From Oscillospiraceae bacterium (lineage in GTDB: Bacteria; Bacillota; Clostridia; Oscillospirales; Ruminococcaceae): DNA of 64,000 nt. Position 1 is the stretch's first letter. Every line of letters starts with the position of its first letter. The stretch is from positions 21,916-85,915 of the forward strand of contig DQFX01000020.1 in assembly GCA_003531585.1 (NCBI GenBank). The letters run 5' to 3'. The position numbers and the translations under genes were made by a program. Positions 1-7,502 of this stretch are shown piece by piece. The notes under the pieces were generated by a model. It searched no databases. It saw nothing but the letters and a program-made list of their open reading frames with translations, and was not told the DNA's origin.

Positions 1-89
1 CTGAATAAGTGCTGCTTTCTGCATTCTTTTCAAGCCGTTTTGCTGATTTTCTTTTCTAAAATGGCATTATAAAGCCGTTTAAATATGTT

Positions 90-464
90 TTAAATCCGCC
101 AGGAAGTTTTTTCTCTGGCGGATTTTTTTGTATTTTGCTTGTCAGTTTTTTGCGTTTTGCGTGGCAGACTACAATAGAGCTTGTCGGAGTCTTTTCCACA
201 GATTATTTTCCGGGAATCCACGATAATGTTTTTGAGTATCAGCAGGAGAACATATTCATTATGGCTCAGAACGTCTATATTAAAAAACATTGACAGCTCA
301 TCTTCTATAAGATGAGTATTACCCGGATCGTTCACTATGTCAGAATACAAATTCAGATACCTCTCAGGGTCAAGCCCGTATCGGTATCTTGCTGTATTGA
401 GAGCTTCGTTAAAAACGCAGTTGTCTTTGAAAAGGCTGAAGAAATAATAGAAATCTTCGTTCAT
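90..464 (-). CDS. Hypothetical protein, AT-rich mobile segment
   Basis: A 124-residue protein I do not recognise. The start was set at the ATG at 464 because AAGGAG lies 5 bases upstream; the longer reading from 512 has no such site. The N-terminal half is rich in aromatic and acidic residues (NEDFYYFFSLF, RYRYGLDPERYLNLYSD), and the last 30 residues are very lysine/arginine-rich and probably disordered. There is no signal peptide or membrane segment. Its codon use is more AT-rich than the genes from 1.2 kb onward, which suggests acquired DNA near the serine recombinase. Function unknown; it could be an accessory protein of the mobile element. Confidence 0.6.
   Translation of the reverse strand: MNEDFYYFFSLFKDNCVFNEALNTARYRYGLDPERYLNLYSDIVNDPGNTHLIEDELSMFFNIDVLSHNEYVLLLILKNIIVDSRKIICGKDSDKLYCSLPRKTQKTDKQNTKKSAREKTSWRI
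92..128 (+). terminator. Rho-independent terminator
   Basis: The arms AATCCGCCAG (from 93) and CTGGCGGATT (from 115) pair around a T-rich loop and are followed by seven T on the plus strand. It would stop transcription entering from the left edge. It overlaps the last codons of the minus-strand gene ending at 90, so it may act in both directions. No gene is visible in bases 1-89. Confidence 0.7.
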
Positions 465-680
465 AAATGCTCCTTGGAAAAATGGATTCAATTTGTTTCG
501 CCGAAAATCCATTATTTGCTGTTAAATATGCTGAATATAATTTTAAACTCATTGAATAAAGGAAAATAGCTGTGGCGAAAACATTTATTCCGTTTGCTGA
601 AAATCCTTTATTCTTGTGATACAATATTTGTAGAGCAGATACATAATGAGATGCTCACAAATATGCAGGAGGAATTCAAT

Positions 681-878
681 ATGAAAACAACAAACAGACA
701 GGTTGAAAACACAATAAAGCTCCACGCAGCAAAGGAGCCTTCATGCGGGAAAAGGTCAGATTCGGATAACGAATTTGTTGTTCAGAGATTTGTGGGTAAC
801 GGCAATGTAGTTACAAGAATCGGGAGCCGTAAAGCGATGAGCGCGATCCCTGAAAACCGGGAAAACGGCAATGAATAA
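681..878 (+). CDS. Small hypothetical protein (65 aa) upstream of recombinase
   Basis: The start ATG at 681 follows AGGAGG with 7 bases between. The product is hydrophilic and mixed-charge, without membrane segments, and ends in VTRIGSRKAMSAIPENRENGNE-like residues (positions about 45-65). It is the first of two 65-residue proteins preceding the serine recombinase, a common arrangement of short accessory ORFs in recombinase-bearing clostridial elements. A -10-like TGATACAAT lies at 617-625. I recognise no family. Coding status rests on the strong ribosome site and the position. Confidence 0.55.
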   Translation: MKTTNRQVENTIKLHAAKEPSCGKRSDSDNEFVVQRFVGNGNVVTRIGSRKAMSAIPENRENGNE

Positions 879-956
879 ATGTATATTATTCATAAGTGCC
901 CAGGAAAGGAGATACTGTACAACCAATCCGCCATATAATCAAGCGAGGTGATGAAT

Positions 957-1154
957 ATGGGCATGATATTATCCTACACTGCTTCGTGCGGTGCTGCCGT
1001 GAATTTCAGCGATGAGGGATATATTAACTCCAGCGAGCAGGAGCTTGCCTTTCGCCGTGAGAATATGAGGAGCACTGCCGAGCAGATAGCGCAGGAAACC
1101 CAGCTTAGACATATCTGTCAGGAGAATCGGGACGAATGCCCTGAAACTGCCTGA
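957..1154 (+). CDS. Small hypothetical protein (65 aa) upstream of recombinase
   Basis: Starts are possible at GTG 948, ATG 951 or ATG 957; I prefer 957 because GAGGTG at 945-950 then sits 6 bases upstream. The product begins MGMILSYTASCGAAVNFSDEG and continues as a charged, probably helical segment (residues 25-60: Glu/Arg/Gln-rich). No family recognised. It lies 81 bases upstream of the recombinase gene on the same strand and is probably co-transcribed with it. Confidence 0.55.
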   Translation: MGMILSYTASCGAAVNFSDEGYINSSEQELAFRRENMRSTAEQIAQETQLRHICQENRDECPETA

Positions 1155-1235
1155 GTACTGCCAAAGCTTCTGATGTACTTATTTTATCACAATTCAGGGG
1201 CTTTTGCAAGGCTTAGTTGAAAGGAAGTGAAATCA

Positions 1236-2777
1236 ATGCTTTACGCAATATATCTCAGGAAATCCCGGGCAGACCTTGAAGCAGAAGCCATGGGACAGGG
1301 CGAAACACTGGCAAGACACCGGGCGGCGCTTCTAGACTATGCGGCTCACCACGGACTGGAAATAGGCGCTGTTTACGAAGAGATCATATCCGGCGAAAGC
1401 ATTGACGCACGTCCGAAAATGAAGCAGCTTCTGCGGGAGGTGGAGCAGGGGCGCTGGGCGGGGGTACTCTGCATGGATATAGACCGCCTGGCAAGAGGAA
1501 ACAGCGCTGATCAGGCGAGGGTATCGAATACGTTTCGTATCTCCGGGACGCTGATAATCACGCCGTCAAAGGTGTACGACCAGAGCCGTGAAAGCGATGA
1601 GGAATACGTTGATTTTGAGCTGTTCATGGCACGCCGGGAATATAAGGCGATTTCCCGGCGGATAATGCGAGGGCGTATCGCTTCCGTAAAGGAGGGACAT
1701 TTTATCGGAAGCACGCCGCCCTACGGTTACGATAAAGTCAAAGTCGAAAAGGGACGAGGATTTACCCTGTTGCCGAATTCCGAAAGCGATACGGTGAAGC
1801 AGATATACTCTATGTGTATCAGCGGAATGGGCTGTAACGCCATCGCAAGACGGCTCGACATGATGGGCGTGACTCCACGAAAGGGCAGCTCATGGAGCAG
1901 CGCTTCGATTCAGGATATCCTGAAAAATCCGGTTTACTGCGGCAAGATACGCTGGCAGTACCGGAAGGAGGAGAAGAGCCTGACAGATGGTATCGTCACG
2001 ACCCATCGGCGGGAAAATCCCGACTGCATAATCGCGCAGGGTCTGCACCCGGCGCTGATAAGCGAGGAGGAATTCGAAAAGGCTCAGCAATTCCTGAACA
2101 GCCGCAGGATACCGCACAAAAAGGAAAACACAGAGCTGCGAAATCCGTTGTCCGGGCTGGTGTACTGCGGTATGTGCGGCAGTATGATGACAAGGCTCGG
2201 GACGGGCAGCAGGAATCACAGCGACACGCTCCGCTGCCCGAACCGGAATTGCAGCAATGTGTCCGCAAAGCTGGAGTTTGTTGAAAGCGCTCTCGTTGAG
2301 GGCGTGGCACGGTGGCTCAACGACTGCCGCGTGAATGTCAGCCGGAAGCCTGCCGCAGATACTGCGAAAGCGGAGCGTACGGCAGCCGAAAAGGTACGCG
2401 CCGAACTTGCTAAACTGGACAGCCAGCGTGAGAAAATATATTCGTTCCTGGAACAGGGGGTGTATTCCGCCGGGGAATTCCGGGAGCGCATGGAATCGCT
2501 CGAAAAGCGAAGAACGCAGCTTTCGGAGAATCTGCGGCAGGCTGAGCAGGCAGTCAGCGAGGCGGAGGGCAATCGTCAGCTTTATGCGCAGATAATCCCC
2601 AGTGTGGAGCGCGTGATGGATATTTACGCGCAGTCCACACCGGAGGAGAAAAACCGTCTGCTAAAGACGATAATCAGCCGGGCTGAATACATAAAAACGG
2701 AGCGCAACACCAGAGGAAACGCTGACCGCTGCAATTTCACGCTTAACGTGACGCCGCTCTTTCCGGAAACAGATTAA
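1236..2777 (+). CDS. Large serine recombinase (integrase/transposase type)
   Basis: A 513-residue site-specific recombinase that cuts and rejoins DNA through a phosphoserine link. The resolvase-type catalytic domain spans about residues 1-150 and contains YLRKSR with the expected nucleophile Ser10 and the arginine-bearing DIDRLARG. A 'Recombinase' DNA-binding domain follows (about 160-280, PPYGYDK, AIARRL, ILKNPVYCGKI), then a zinc ribbon (about 310-345, CGMC and CPNRNC) and a long coiled coil (about 375-455). This is the full order of a large serine integrase. The start at ATG 1236 has AAGGAAGTG 7 bases upstream; the GTG at 1227 would overlap that site. It probably mobilises the element carrying the left 4 kb. 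Possible attachment sites are described at 4248 and 21959. Confidence 0.93.
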   Translation: MLYAIYLRKSRADLEAEAMGQGETLARHRAALLDYAAHHGLEIGAVYEEIISGESIDARPKMKQLLREVEQGRWAGVLCMDIDRLARGNSADQARVSNTFRISGTLIITPSKVYDQSRESDEEYVDFELFMARREYKAISRRIMRGRIASVKEGHFIGSTPPYGYDKVKVEKGRGFTLLPNSESDTVKQIYSMCISGMGCNAIARRLDMMGVTPRKGSSWSSASIQDILKNPVYCGKIRWQYRKEEKSLTDGIVTTHRRENPDCIIAQGLHPALISEEEFEKAQQFLNSRRIPHKKENTELRNPLSGLVYCGMCGSMMTRLGTGSRNHSDTLRCPNRNCSNVSAKLEFVESALVEGVARWLNDCRVNVSRKPAADTAKAERTAAEKVRAELAKLDSQREKIYSFLEQGVYSAGEFRERMESLEKRRTQLSENLRQAEQAVSEAEGNRQLYAQIIPSVERVMDIYAQSTPEEKNRLLKTIISRAEYIKTERNTRGNADRCNFTLNVTPLFPETD

Positions 2778-2802
2778 AGGCAGTCGGAAGGCTGTCTTTT
2801 TT
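2778..2802 (+). terminator. Terminator after the serine recombinase
   Basis: An 8-bp stem (AGGCAGTC with GGCTGTCT, two G-T pairs) closes a GGAA tetraloop and is followed by a run of T. It begins at the recombinase stop codon and separates that gene from the AbrB/HipA pair. Confidence 0.8.
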
Positions 2803-2841
2803 ACTGTCGAAATCTGGTTCTTGATTTCCTGATGAAAAACC

Positions 2842-2870
2842 TTGACTATTCGTTACGAATATGATAAAAT
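2842..2870 (+). promoter_or_regulatory. Promoter with palindromic operator for the AbrB/HipA pair
   Basis: TTGACT (2842-2847) and TAAAAT (2865-2870) are separated by 17 bases. The odd palindrome ATTCGTTACGAAT fills 2848-2860, directly between the two promoter boxes. Antitoxins of toxin-antitoxin pairs usually repress their own promoter, so this is the likely binding site of the AbrB-type protein. The boxes and palindrome are seen; the regulator assignment is inferred. Confidence 0.7.
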
Positions 2871-2889
2871 GATTGAGAGGTGATTCTGT

Positions 2890-3426
2890 ATGGAAACCAG
2901 AACAGCAAGGCTCAGCGTGGGGCATTCCGGGGGAACTGCCGGAGCCGGGAGCCGTAATTATAAAGTCACTCTGCCGACTAAATGGATCGAGCGCCTCGGA
3001 CTAGGGGTGAACAACCGTGAAATGGAGCTTGCCCTTGACGGCGACAGGATCATTATAACTCCCCGGCTGACTGCGGAGGAGTTCGCAGAGAATGCCATAA
3101 AGCACGGACACAGTGTGTATAAGTTCAGCTTTTTTGACGGCGACAGACTGTGCAGCGTGATTTACGCTGATTTTACCGAAAAGCAGGTTCGTGCGGATAA
3201 CTACACGGAAAATATCGTCAAAACGGCTTTTGGCAGGAATTCCACGCCGTCATGGGATGACTTCCGGGAGTTATTGAAAGAGCGGTGTATTCCCGGAAGC
3301 AGGAGCGGTCTGAACGAATATCTCGAAACGATAGGCGCAGACAGCAGCGACCCGCTTGACATTCTCCCCATAACCAAAGGCAGAATGGCAGAGGACGATC
3401 AGCGGCTGATAATGGAGAAATTATAA
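2890..3426 (+). CDS. AbrB/SpoVT-fold DNA-binding protein, putative antitoxin
   Basis: A 178-residue protein. Residues 20-60 (NYKVTLPTKWIERLGL then ELALDGDRIIITP) fit the swapped-hairpin AbrB fold: a conserved LP..W...LGL followed by a strand-turn-strand. The remaining 115 residues are an unassigned C-terminal region that could neutralise the partner. The ATG follows GAGAGG by 9 bases. The stop codon overlaps the next start by one base (TAATG), implying translational coupling with the HipA-like kinase. HipA kinases usually pair with a helix-turn-helix HipB, so an AbrB-fold partner is a less usual combination. It probably binds the palindrome in its own promoter. Confidence 0.75.
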   Translation: METRTARLSVGHSGGTAGAGSRNYKVTLPTKWIERLGLGVNNREMELALDGDRIIITPRLTAEEFAENAIKHGHSVYKFSFFDGDRLCSVIYADFTEKQVRADNYTENIVKTAFGRNSTPSWDDFRELLKERCIPGSRSGLNEYLETIGADSSDPLDILPITKGRMAEDDQRLIMEKL

Positions 3427-4238
3427 TGAGCGTGAAACTTGTGAGCGATGAGAAAATCGCAGAAACTTCCTCAAAGGGAAACCAGGAGAAATGGCTTGAC
3501 AACGGCGTCTGGTACAAGCTGGATCAGTTCGGTTACGAATCGCTTGCGGAAACGCTGGTTTCGCAGCTTCTGTGCCAGAGCAATATTGAACAGGACACAC
3601 CGTTTAAATTCGTGCGGTACGACATCAGCCGTGTTATTGCGCACGGTCGGGAGCGGGTATGCTGCGCCAGTGCGGATTTCCTGAAAGAAGGTCAGTCTAT
3701 AATCACGCTTGCCCATCTGCTGAAAAGGGAAGTGGGGGAGAGTATGAAACAGCAGCTCGGGAAGCTCCCGAGCGATAAGGCAAGGATACGCTATATTGCA
3801 GAGCAGACCACGGAAATAACGGGTCTGCATGATTTCCCGCAGTACCTGACGCTGCTGTTTGAGATAGATTCCCTGATACTGAACGACGACCGCCATCTGA
3901 ATAACATTGCAGTTCTGGAGCAGGGCGGCGCGTACGATTACTGCCCTATTTTCGATAATGGGGCAGGACTTCTGTCAAATATGCAGGTGTATAATGTGGG
4001 GATAGAGCCGGGATGGCTGATTCCGTCTGTCATGTCAAGGCCGTTCAATATCAGCTTCAACCGGCAGATGGGCACAGTCCGGCGGCTGTATGGAAATCAA
4101 CTGAGCCTCCCGAAGTTCGCAAAAGCTGATATCGAGCAACCGCTTGCGCCGCTGCTGGATTACTACCCGAAGCCCCTGCGGGGATTTATCTCTGACCGGG
4201 TAATGTGCTGTATACTCACAAGGCAGAAATTTCTGTAA
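3426..4238 (+). CDS. HipA-like serine/threonine kinase, putative toxin
   Basis: A 270-residue protein with the hallmarks of the HipA C-terminal kinase core: the catalytic loop NDDRHLNNIAVL (about residues 153-164) and a metal-binding DNG in PIFDNGAGLLS (about 177), which replaces DFG. It is much shorter than classic HipA (about 440 residues) and lacks an obvious N-terminal subdomain, resembling short HipT-like kinases. WYKLDQFGYESLAE near residue 28 may supply the ATP-binding lysine. HipA toxins phosphorylate translation components such as glutamyl-tRNA synthetase; whether this one does is unknown. It is coupled to the AbrB-type gene. A non-toxic phage-defence role is possible. Confidence 0.78.
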   Translation: MSVKLVSDEKIAETSSKGNQEKWLDNGVWYKLDQFGYESLAETLVSQLLCQSNIEQDTPFKFVRYDISRVIAHGRERVCCASADFLKEGQSIITLAHLLKREVGESMKQQLGKLPSDKARIRYIAEQTTEITGLHDFPQYLTLLFEIDSLILNDDRHLNNIAVLEQGGAYDYCPIFDNGAGLLSNMQVYNVGIEPGWLIPSVMSRPFNISFNRQMGTVRRLYGNQLSLPKFAKADIEQPLAPLLDYYPKPLRGFISDRVMCCILTRQKFL

Positions 4239-4247
4239 ATCCGAACA

Positions 4248-4292
4248 CTATAATGACGTCGGACGTATACATGATACCATATATCATTATAG
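4248..4292. other. 45-bp dyad, possible recombinase attachment site
   Basis: CTATAATGA (4248-4256) and TCATTATAG (4284-4292) are perfect 9-bp inverted arms. The first 25 bases (4248-4272) recur at 21959-21983 with a single T/C difference, after which the two loci diverge completely. Sharing one half-site plus centre and then diverging is what attachment sites of large serine recombinases look like. The segment lies 10 bases after the HipA-like gene, where the recombinase-bearing segment seems to end. The rest of 4293-4500 holds no gene that I can support. Confidence 0.45.
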
Positions 4293-4503
4293 CACACCAA
4301 TACATATTTTGTTTCCAGAATATTTCGGTGCAACGGCAGACGCCGCCGTTCTTTGCAGCCTGCTGTTCCGTACGGTACCTTCGTTCCTGACCGGCTCGCT
4401 CGCTTTATTCCTGTTTTCAGCGCCAGCTTTACCGGCGACTCCCTGTAGTTCCTGTCGTATTTCTTTTCTTCTGACATATCCTTATCAATTCAGGTATTTC
4501 CTC

Positions 4504-4557
4504 TTGACATTCCGGAAAAAAAGTGATATAATCCAAAATGAACAATGTTCATTTTGG
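4504..4557 (+). promoter_or_regulatory. Consensus promoter with a perfect 25-bp TetR-type operator
   Basis: TTGACA (4504-4509), a 17-base spacer and TATAAT (4527-4532) match the sigma-A consensus exactly. Immediately downstream, 4533-4557 is a perfect palindrome of 12+1+12 bases (half CCAAAATGAACA) running into the GGAGG ribosome site at 4556-4560. A regulator bound there would block the transcription start. Autoregulation by the TetR-type protein encoded next is the natural inference. Confidence 0.85.
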
Positions 4558-4568
4558 AGGTAACGCTG

Positions 4569-5126
4569 ATGAATCCACCTAATACATCAAGAGAGGAAAT
4601 TATGAGAGTCAGTCGGAAAATTGTATCTGAAAAAGGACTTCCGGCACTGAATATGCGGGCTCTGGCGAAGGAGTGCGGAATTGCGCTGGGAACGCTGTAC
4701 AATTACTATTCAGACAAGGACGAACTGGTCGTTGCCGCAATAGAAAGTGTGTGGCAGGACATTCTGGAAAAAAGTGCGCCGGACAGCGGGGTCAGATTTT
4801 CGCAGTATGTAATGCATATTTATGCGCGTATCCTCAGCGGATTGAAAGATTACCCGGATTTCTTTGCGGCGCACTCTATATCGGTCGCCGGGTCGGCAAA
4901 GGGAAAGGCGCGCGGCACGATGGAGCGCTGCTTCGGTAAAATCCGCGGGGAACTCCACGCAGCCCTGCGGGAAGACAAAAACGTTGACCGCAGCATCTTT
5001 TCAGAAACATTCCGCGAGGAAGACCTTATTGAGCACATACTCGACACTATCACGATTTCCATAATAAACGGCAAGCCGGACTGCGCCACCCTGACGGAAA
5101 TCCTTGACCGTTTATTATACCGCTGA
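4569..5126 (+). CDS. TetR/AcrR-family transcriptional regulator
   Basis: A 185-residue regulator. The N-terminal helix-turn-helix (about residues 8-55) has the typical order SREEIMRVSRKIVSEKGLPALNM, ALAKECGIALGTLYNYYSDKDELV. The C-terminal ligand/dimer domain is poorly conserved, as usual. The start at ATG 4569 follows GGAGG by 8 bases. The upstream reading from 4545 would begin inside the operator. It heads an apparent three-gene operon with two membrane proteins, whose expression it probably controls in response to an unknown ligand. Confidence 0.9.
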   Translation: MNPPNTSREEIMRVSRKIVSEKGLPALNMRALAKECGIALGTLYNYYSDKDELVVAAIESVWQDILEKSAPDSGVRFSQYVMHIYARILSGLKDYPDFFAAHSISVAGSAKGKARGTMERCFGKIRGELHAALREDKNVDRSIFSETFREEDLIEHILDTITISIINGKPDCATLTEILDRLLYR

Positions 5127-5143
5127 ACAAAAGGAGAATTAAT

Positions 5144-5830
5144 ATGCAGGCTATATTTGAAACCACATTTGATGTAATATATCTTTTAACCGTGATAACC
5201 CTCGGAGTATTCATGATCTGCAAAAGCAAGGGGAGAAAACAGTATCTCCTCTACGGAATTATGGCGGTGACGCTCGGCGCGGGGGACTCGTTCCACCTGG
5301 TGCCGAGGGCGGTTGCGCTCTGTACCACCGGTCTTGAAAGCTACACCGCCGCTCTTGGTATTGGAAAACTTATCACCTCCGTGACGATGACGGCATTCTA
5401 TGTGCTTCTGTACTACGTCTGGCGCTGCCGATACAAAATCACCGGAAAGCGCGGAATAACAGCGGCAGTATGGGGACTTTCGGCTCTGCGGGTTATCCTC
5501 TGCCTTATGCCGCAGAACGAATGGACAAGCCCCGACGCCCCGCTTTCCTGGGGCATCTTCCGCAATATTCCATTTGCGCTCCTCGGATTAATGATAATAA
5601 TTCTGACATTCAGAAGCGCCAGACAGAACGGCGACCGTGAATTCCGGTTTCTGTGGCTCACAATAGTGCTCAGTTTCGGATTCTACATTCCGGTGGTACT
5701 CTGGGCGGACGCAGTTCCGCTGATAGGCATGCTGATGATCCCCAAGACCTGCGCTTACGTCTGGACTGTACTGATAGGGTTCAACTCCCTGAGGAATGCC
5801 GATAGAAACGAAAGCGAGGCAGACAGGTGA
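5144..5830 (+). CDS. Multi-pass membrane protein, unknown function
   Basis: A 228-residue protein with about seven hydrophobic segments: roughly residues 8-25, 33-50, 70-92, 104-120, 138-155, 169-187 and 191-212. Short charged loops (CKSKGRKQ, RCRYKITGKRG) suggest the usual inside-positive topology. AAAGGAG stands 7 bases before the ATG, 17 bases after the TetR gene. The GTGA overlap with the next gene indicates coupled translation. No catalytic motif or transporter signature is recognised. It may be a sensor or a small-molecule exporter regulated by the TetR-type protein. Confidence 0.7.
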   Translation: MQAIFETTFDVIYLLTVITLGVFMICKSKGRKQYLLYGIMAVTLGAGDSFHLVPRAVALCTTGLESYTAALGIGKLITSVTMTAFYVLLYYVWRCRYKITGKRGITAAVWGLSALRVILCLMPQNEWTSPDAPLSWGIFRNIPFALLGLMIIILTFRSARQNGDREFRFLWLTIVLSFGFYIPVVLWADAVPLIGMLMIPKTCAYVWTVLIGFNSLRNADRNESEADR

Positions 5831-6273
5831 ATCGTCCTTTCTACCATGTAAAAAAACGCGCGCTGCTGGCAATTGCCGGGTGCGTATGGCTTGCAGCAGG
5901 ATTCAACGTTGCACGCCTTGGGGTGTTGTCTTATATCAGTCTTGATGAGATCTCGGCAGTCCACATACTGCTGTCGGCCGTTGTGTTCGGTATATTCGGG
6001 TTTATGTTCTACCGAATGAGCGTCAAGCATACGAACAGGATACGCTCTTATCCACAGGAAACAAGACCTGTCTGGAACTTTTTCGACCTGAAATCCTATC
6101 TCATTATGGCATTCATGATGAGCGGAGGTATATGGCTAAGGAATTCCGGGCTGGCGCCTGAAGTTTTTATTGCAGTGTTCTATACGGGTCTTGGCTGCGC
6201 CCTGGGTTCCGCTGGCATTTTGTTCTGGGTGAATTTTATCAAGGGTCTCGTTCCACAGGGGCATACTGAATAA
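5827..6273 (+). CDS. Small four-helix membrane protein, unknown function
   Basis: A 148-residue protein starting at GTG 5827, overlapping the previous stop by 4 bases (GTGA). It has four likely membrane helices (about residues 12-30, 40-62, 90-108, 112-135), with positively charged loops at FYHVKKR and MSVKHTNRIRSY. It is the last gene of the TetR operon. No family motif recognised; the tight coupling to the preceding membrane protein suggests that the two form one complex. Confidence 0.65.
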   Translation: MNRPFYHVKKRALLAIAGCVWLAAGFNVARLGVLSYISLDEISAVHILLSAVVFGIFGFMFYRMSVKHTNRIRSYPQETRPVWNFFDLKSYLIMAFMMSGGIWLRNSGLAPEVFIAVFYTGLGCALGSAGILFWVNFIKGLVPQGHTE

Positions 6274-6306
6274 AGGGCGCTCCCGATGACCGCATGTATT
6301 CCCTTT

Positions 6307-6326
6307 ATTATGGGAACCTCTGAAAA
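6307..6326. repeat. Copy of the MITE terminal sequence
   Basis: ATTATGGGAACCTCTGAAAA here matches ATTATGGTAACCTCTAAAAA at the left end of the complete MITE (11572-11591) in 18 of 20 bases, including the TTAT target-type flank. No second arm was found close by, so it is either a degraded solo end or chance reuse of a short motif. It lies between the converging genes ending at 6273 and 6342. Confidence 0.4.
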
Positions 6327-6341
6327 GCAAAAAACAATTTA

Positions 6342-7502
6342 TCAGCAGTGATCGTCTCCGGCAGGCAAAGTCACAATGAACACGGTACCGACTTTATTTC
6401 CAGGCTCTGCGCGGACGGAGCCGCCGTGAAGAACCGCAATTTCATGAACGAGCGCAAGCCCGAGTCCAACGCCGCCCATCTGCCGGCTTCTTGATTTATC
6501 CACACGGAAAAAAGGCTGAAATATGCTTTCCCGGTACTCCTCCGGTATCCCGCAGCCGGTATCGGAAACTCTGACGACCACATCGCTGTTCTCCTTATGC
6601 ACAGAAACGCTGACAGAACCGCCCCGTCGGTTATACTTGACTGCATTTTCAATAAGATTGAACACCAGCCGATATATCAGTGCGTCGCTGCCCGTTATGA
6701 CGACGTTGTCGCAGTCCTGTTCCATTGTGATATCATTCTGACTGGCAAGAGGAGTAAGGTCAGTAATGATCTCCTCTACGAGAGCCGCAAGCTCAATACG
6801 GTCAGAGCGCGGCGCTGAACTGAGATTGCTCATTTCAAGCAGCGTATGCACCAGCCTGGAAAGCCTGTCAAGCTGCTCTGCCTGCGATCGGACAAGTTCA
6901 GCCGTATCGCCTTCCATATTTTTGTGCTCTGCGGCAAAAAGCTCCAGCTTTGTCTGCATTATTGCGAGCGGCGTGCGAAGTTCATGAGCGGCATTCCCGG
7001 AAAACTGGCGCTGTGTTGCGAACGATTCCGAAAGCCGGTCGAGCATCAGGTTCACTGAAATGCTGAGCTGCCGGAATTCCTTTACAGTGTCTTCATTGAG
7101 CCGTATGTCCGAGATACTGTCCTGGTCTATCTTTTCAGCCTGCTGAGAAAGCTTTCTCAGCGGTTTCAGCGCCTGTCCGCTGACGAAGTAGGCTATTGCG
7201 GCGCTGACAATAGTCACGGCAACCGTTATCAGCCAGCCCTTCCGCCCGAAATCCGTCTTTACATCATATGCTTCATCTGAAAACCGGCTGATAAATTCCG
7301 ACATCTGACTGTCTGATATCTCAATCGCAAGACCGTCCGGATCTTCGGGGGATTCCGGCGTATATTCAAATACAAACCCATTGAGCGAATCAATGCTGAC
7401 AGCCCCTGAATGATAAAGCAGAAGATTAAGGCATATGCAGGTCCCTGCGATCAGCAGAGCTGTCAGCAGGGTTATCCGCCATTGCAGTGACAGTCTTTTC
7501 AT
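6342..7502 (-). CDS. Membrane sensor histidine kinase
   Basis: A 386-residue kinase of a two-component system. There are two membrane helices (about residues 10-30 and 88-110) around an acidic extracellular loop of about 55 residues, then HAMP (about 110-160), a dimerisation domain with the phosphoaccepting His in NAAHELRTPLAIM (about residue 174), and an ATPase domain with the N box NLIENAVKYN, DTGCGIP and GVGLGLALV. The start overlaps the response-regulator stop by 4 bases, so the pair is translationally coupled. The short sensor loop resembles kinases for envelope or peptide signals; the ligand is unknown. The likely target is the divergent redox operon at 8310. Confidence 0.93.
   Translation of the reverse strand: MKRLSLQWRITLLTALLIAGTCICLNLLLYHSGAVSIDSLNGFVFEYTPESPEDPDGLAIEISDSQMSEFISRFSDEAYDVKTDFGRKGWLITVAVTIVSAAIAYFVSGQALKPLRKLSQQAEKIDQDSISDIRLNEDTVKEFRQLSISVNLMLDRLSESFATQRQFSGNAAHELRTPLAIMQTKLELFAAEHKNMEGDTAELVRSQAEQLDRLSRLVHTLLEMSNLSSAPRSDRIELAALVEEIITDLTPLASQNDITMEQDCDNVVITGSDALIYRLVFNLIENAVKYNRRGGSVSVSVHKENSDVVVRVSDTGCGIPEEYRESIFQPFFRVDKSRSRQMGGVGLGLALVHEIAVLHGGSVRAEPGNKVGTVFIVTLPAGDDHC

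Noticed and set aside
4163..4477. Minus-strand reading MSEEKKYDRNYRESPVKLALKTG at the end of the HipA-like gene
   Set aside because: It opens like small mobile-element proteins, but it overlaps the HipA gene end and the dyad, and no ribosome site or family is seen; at most a degraded remnant.
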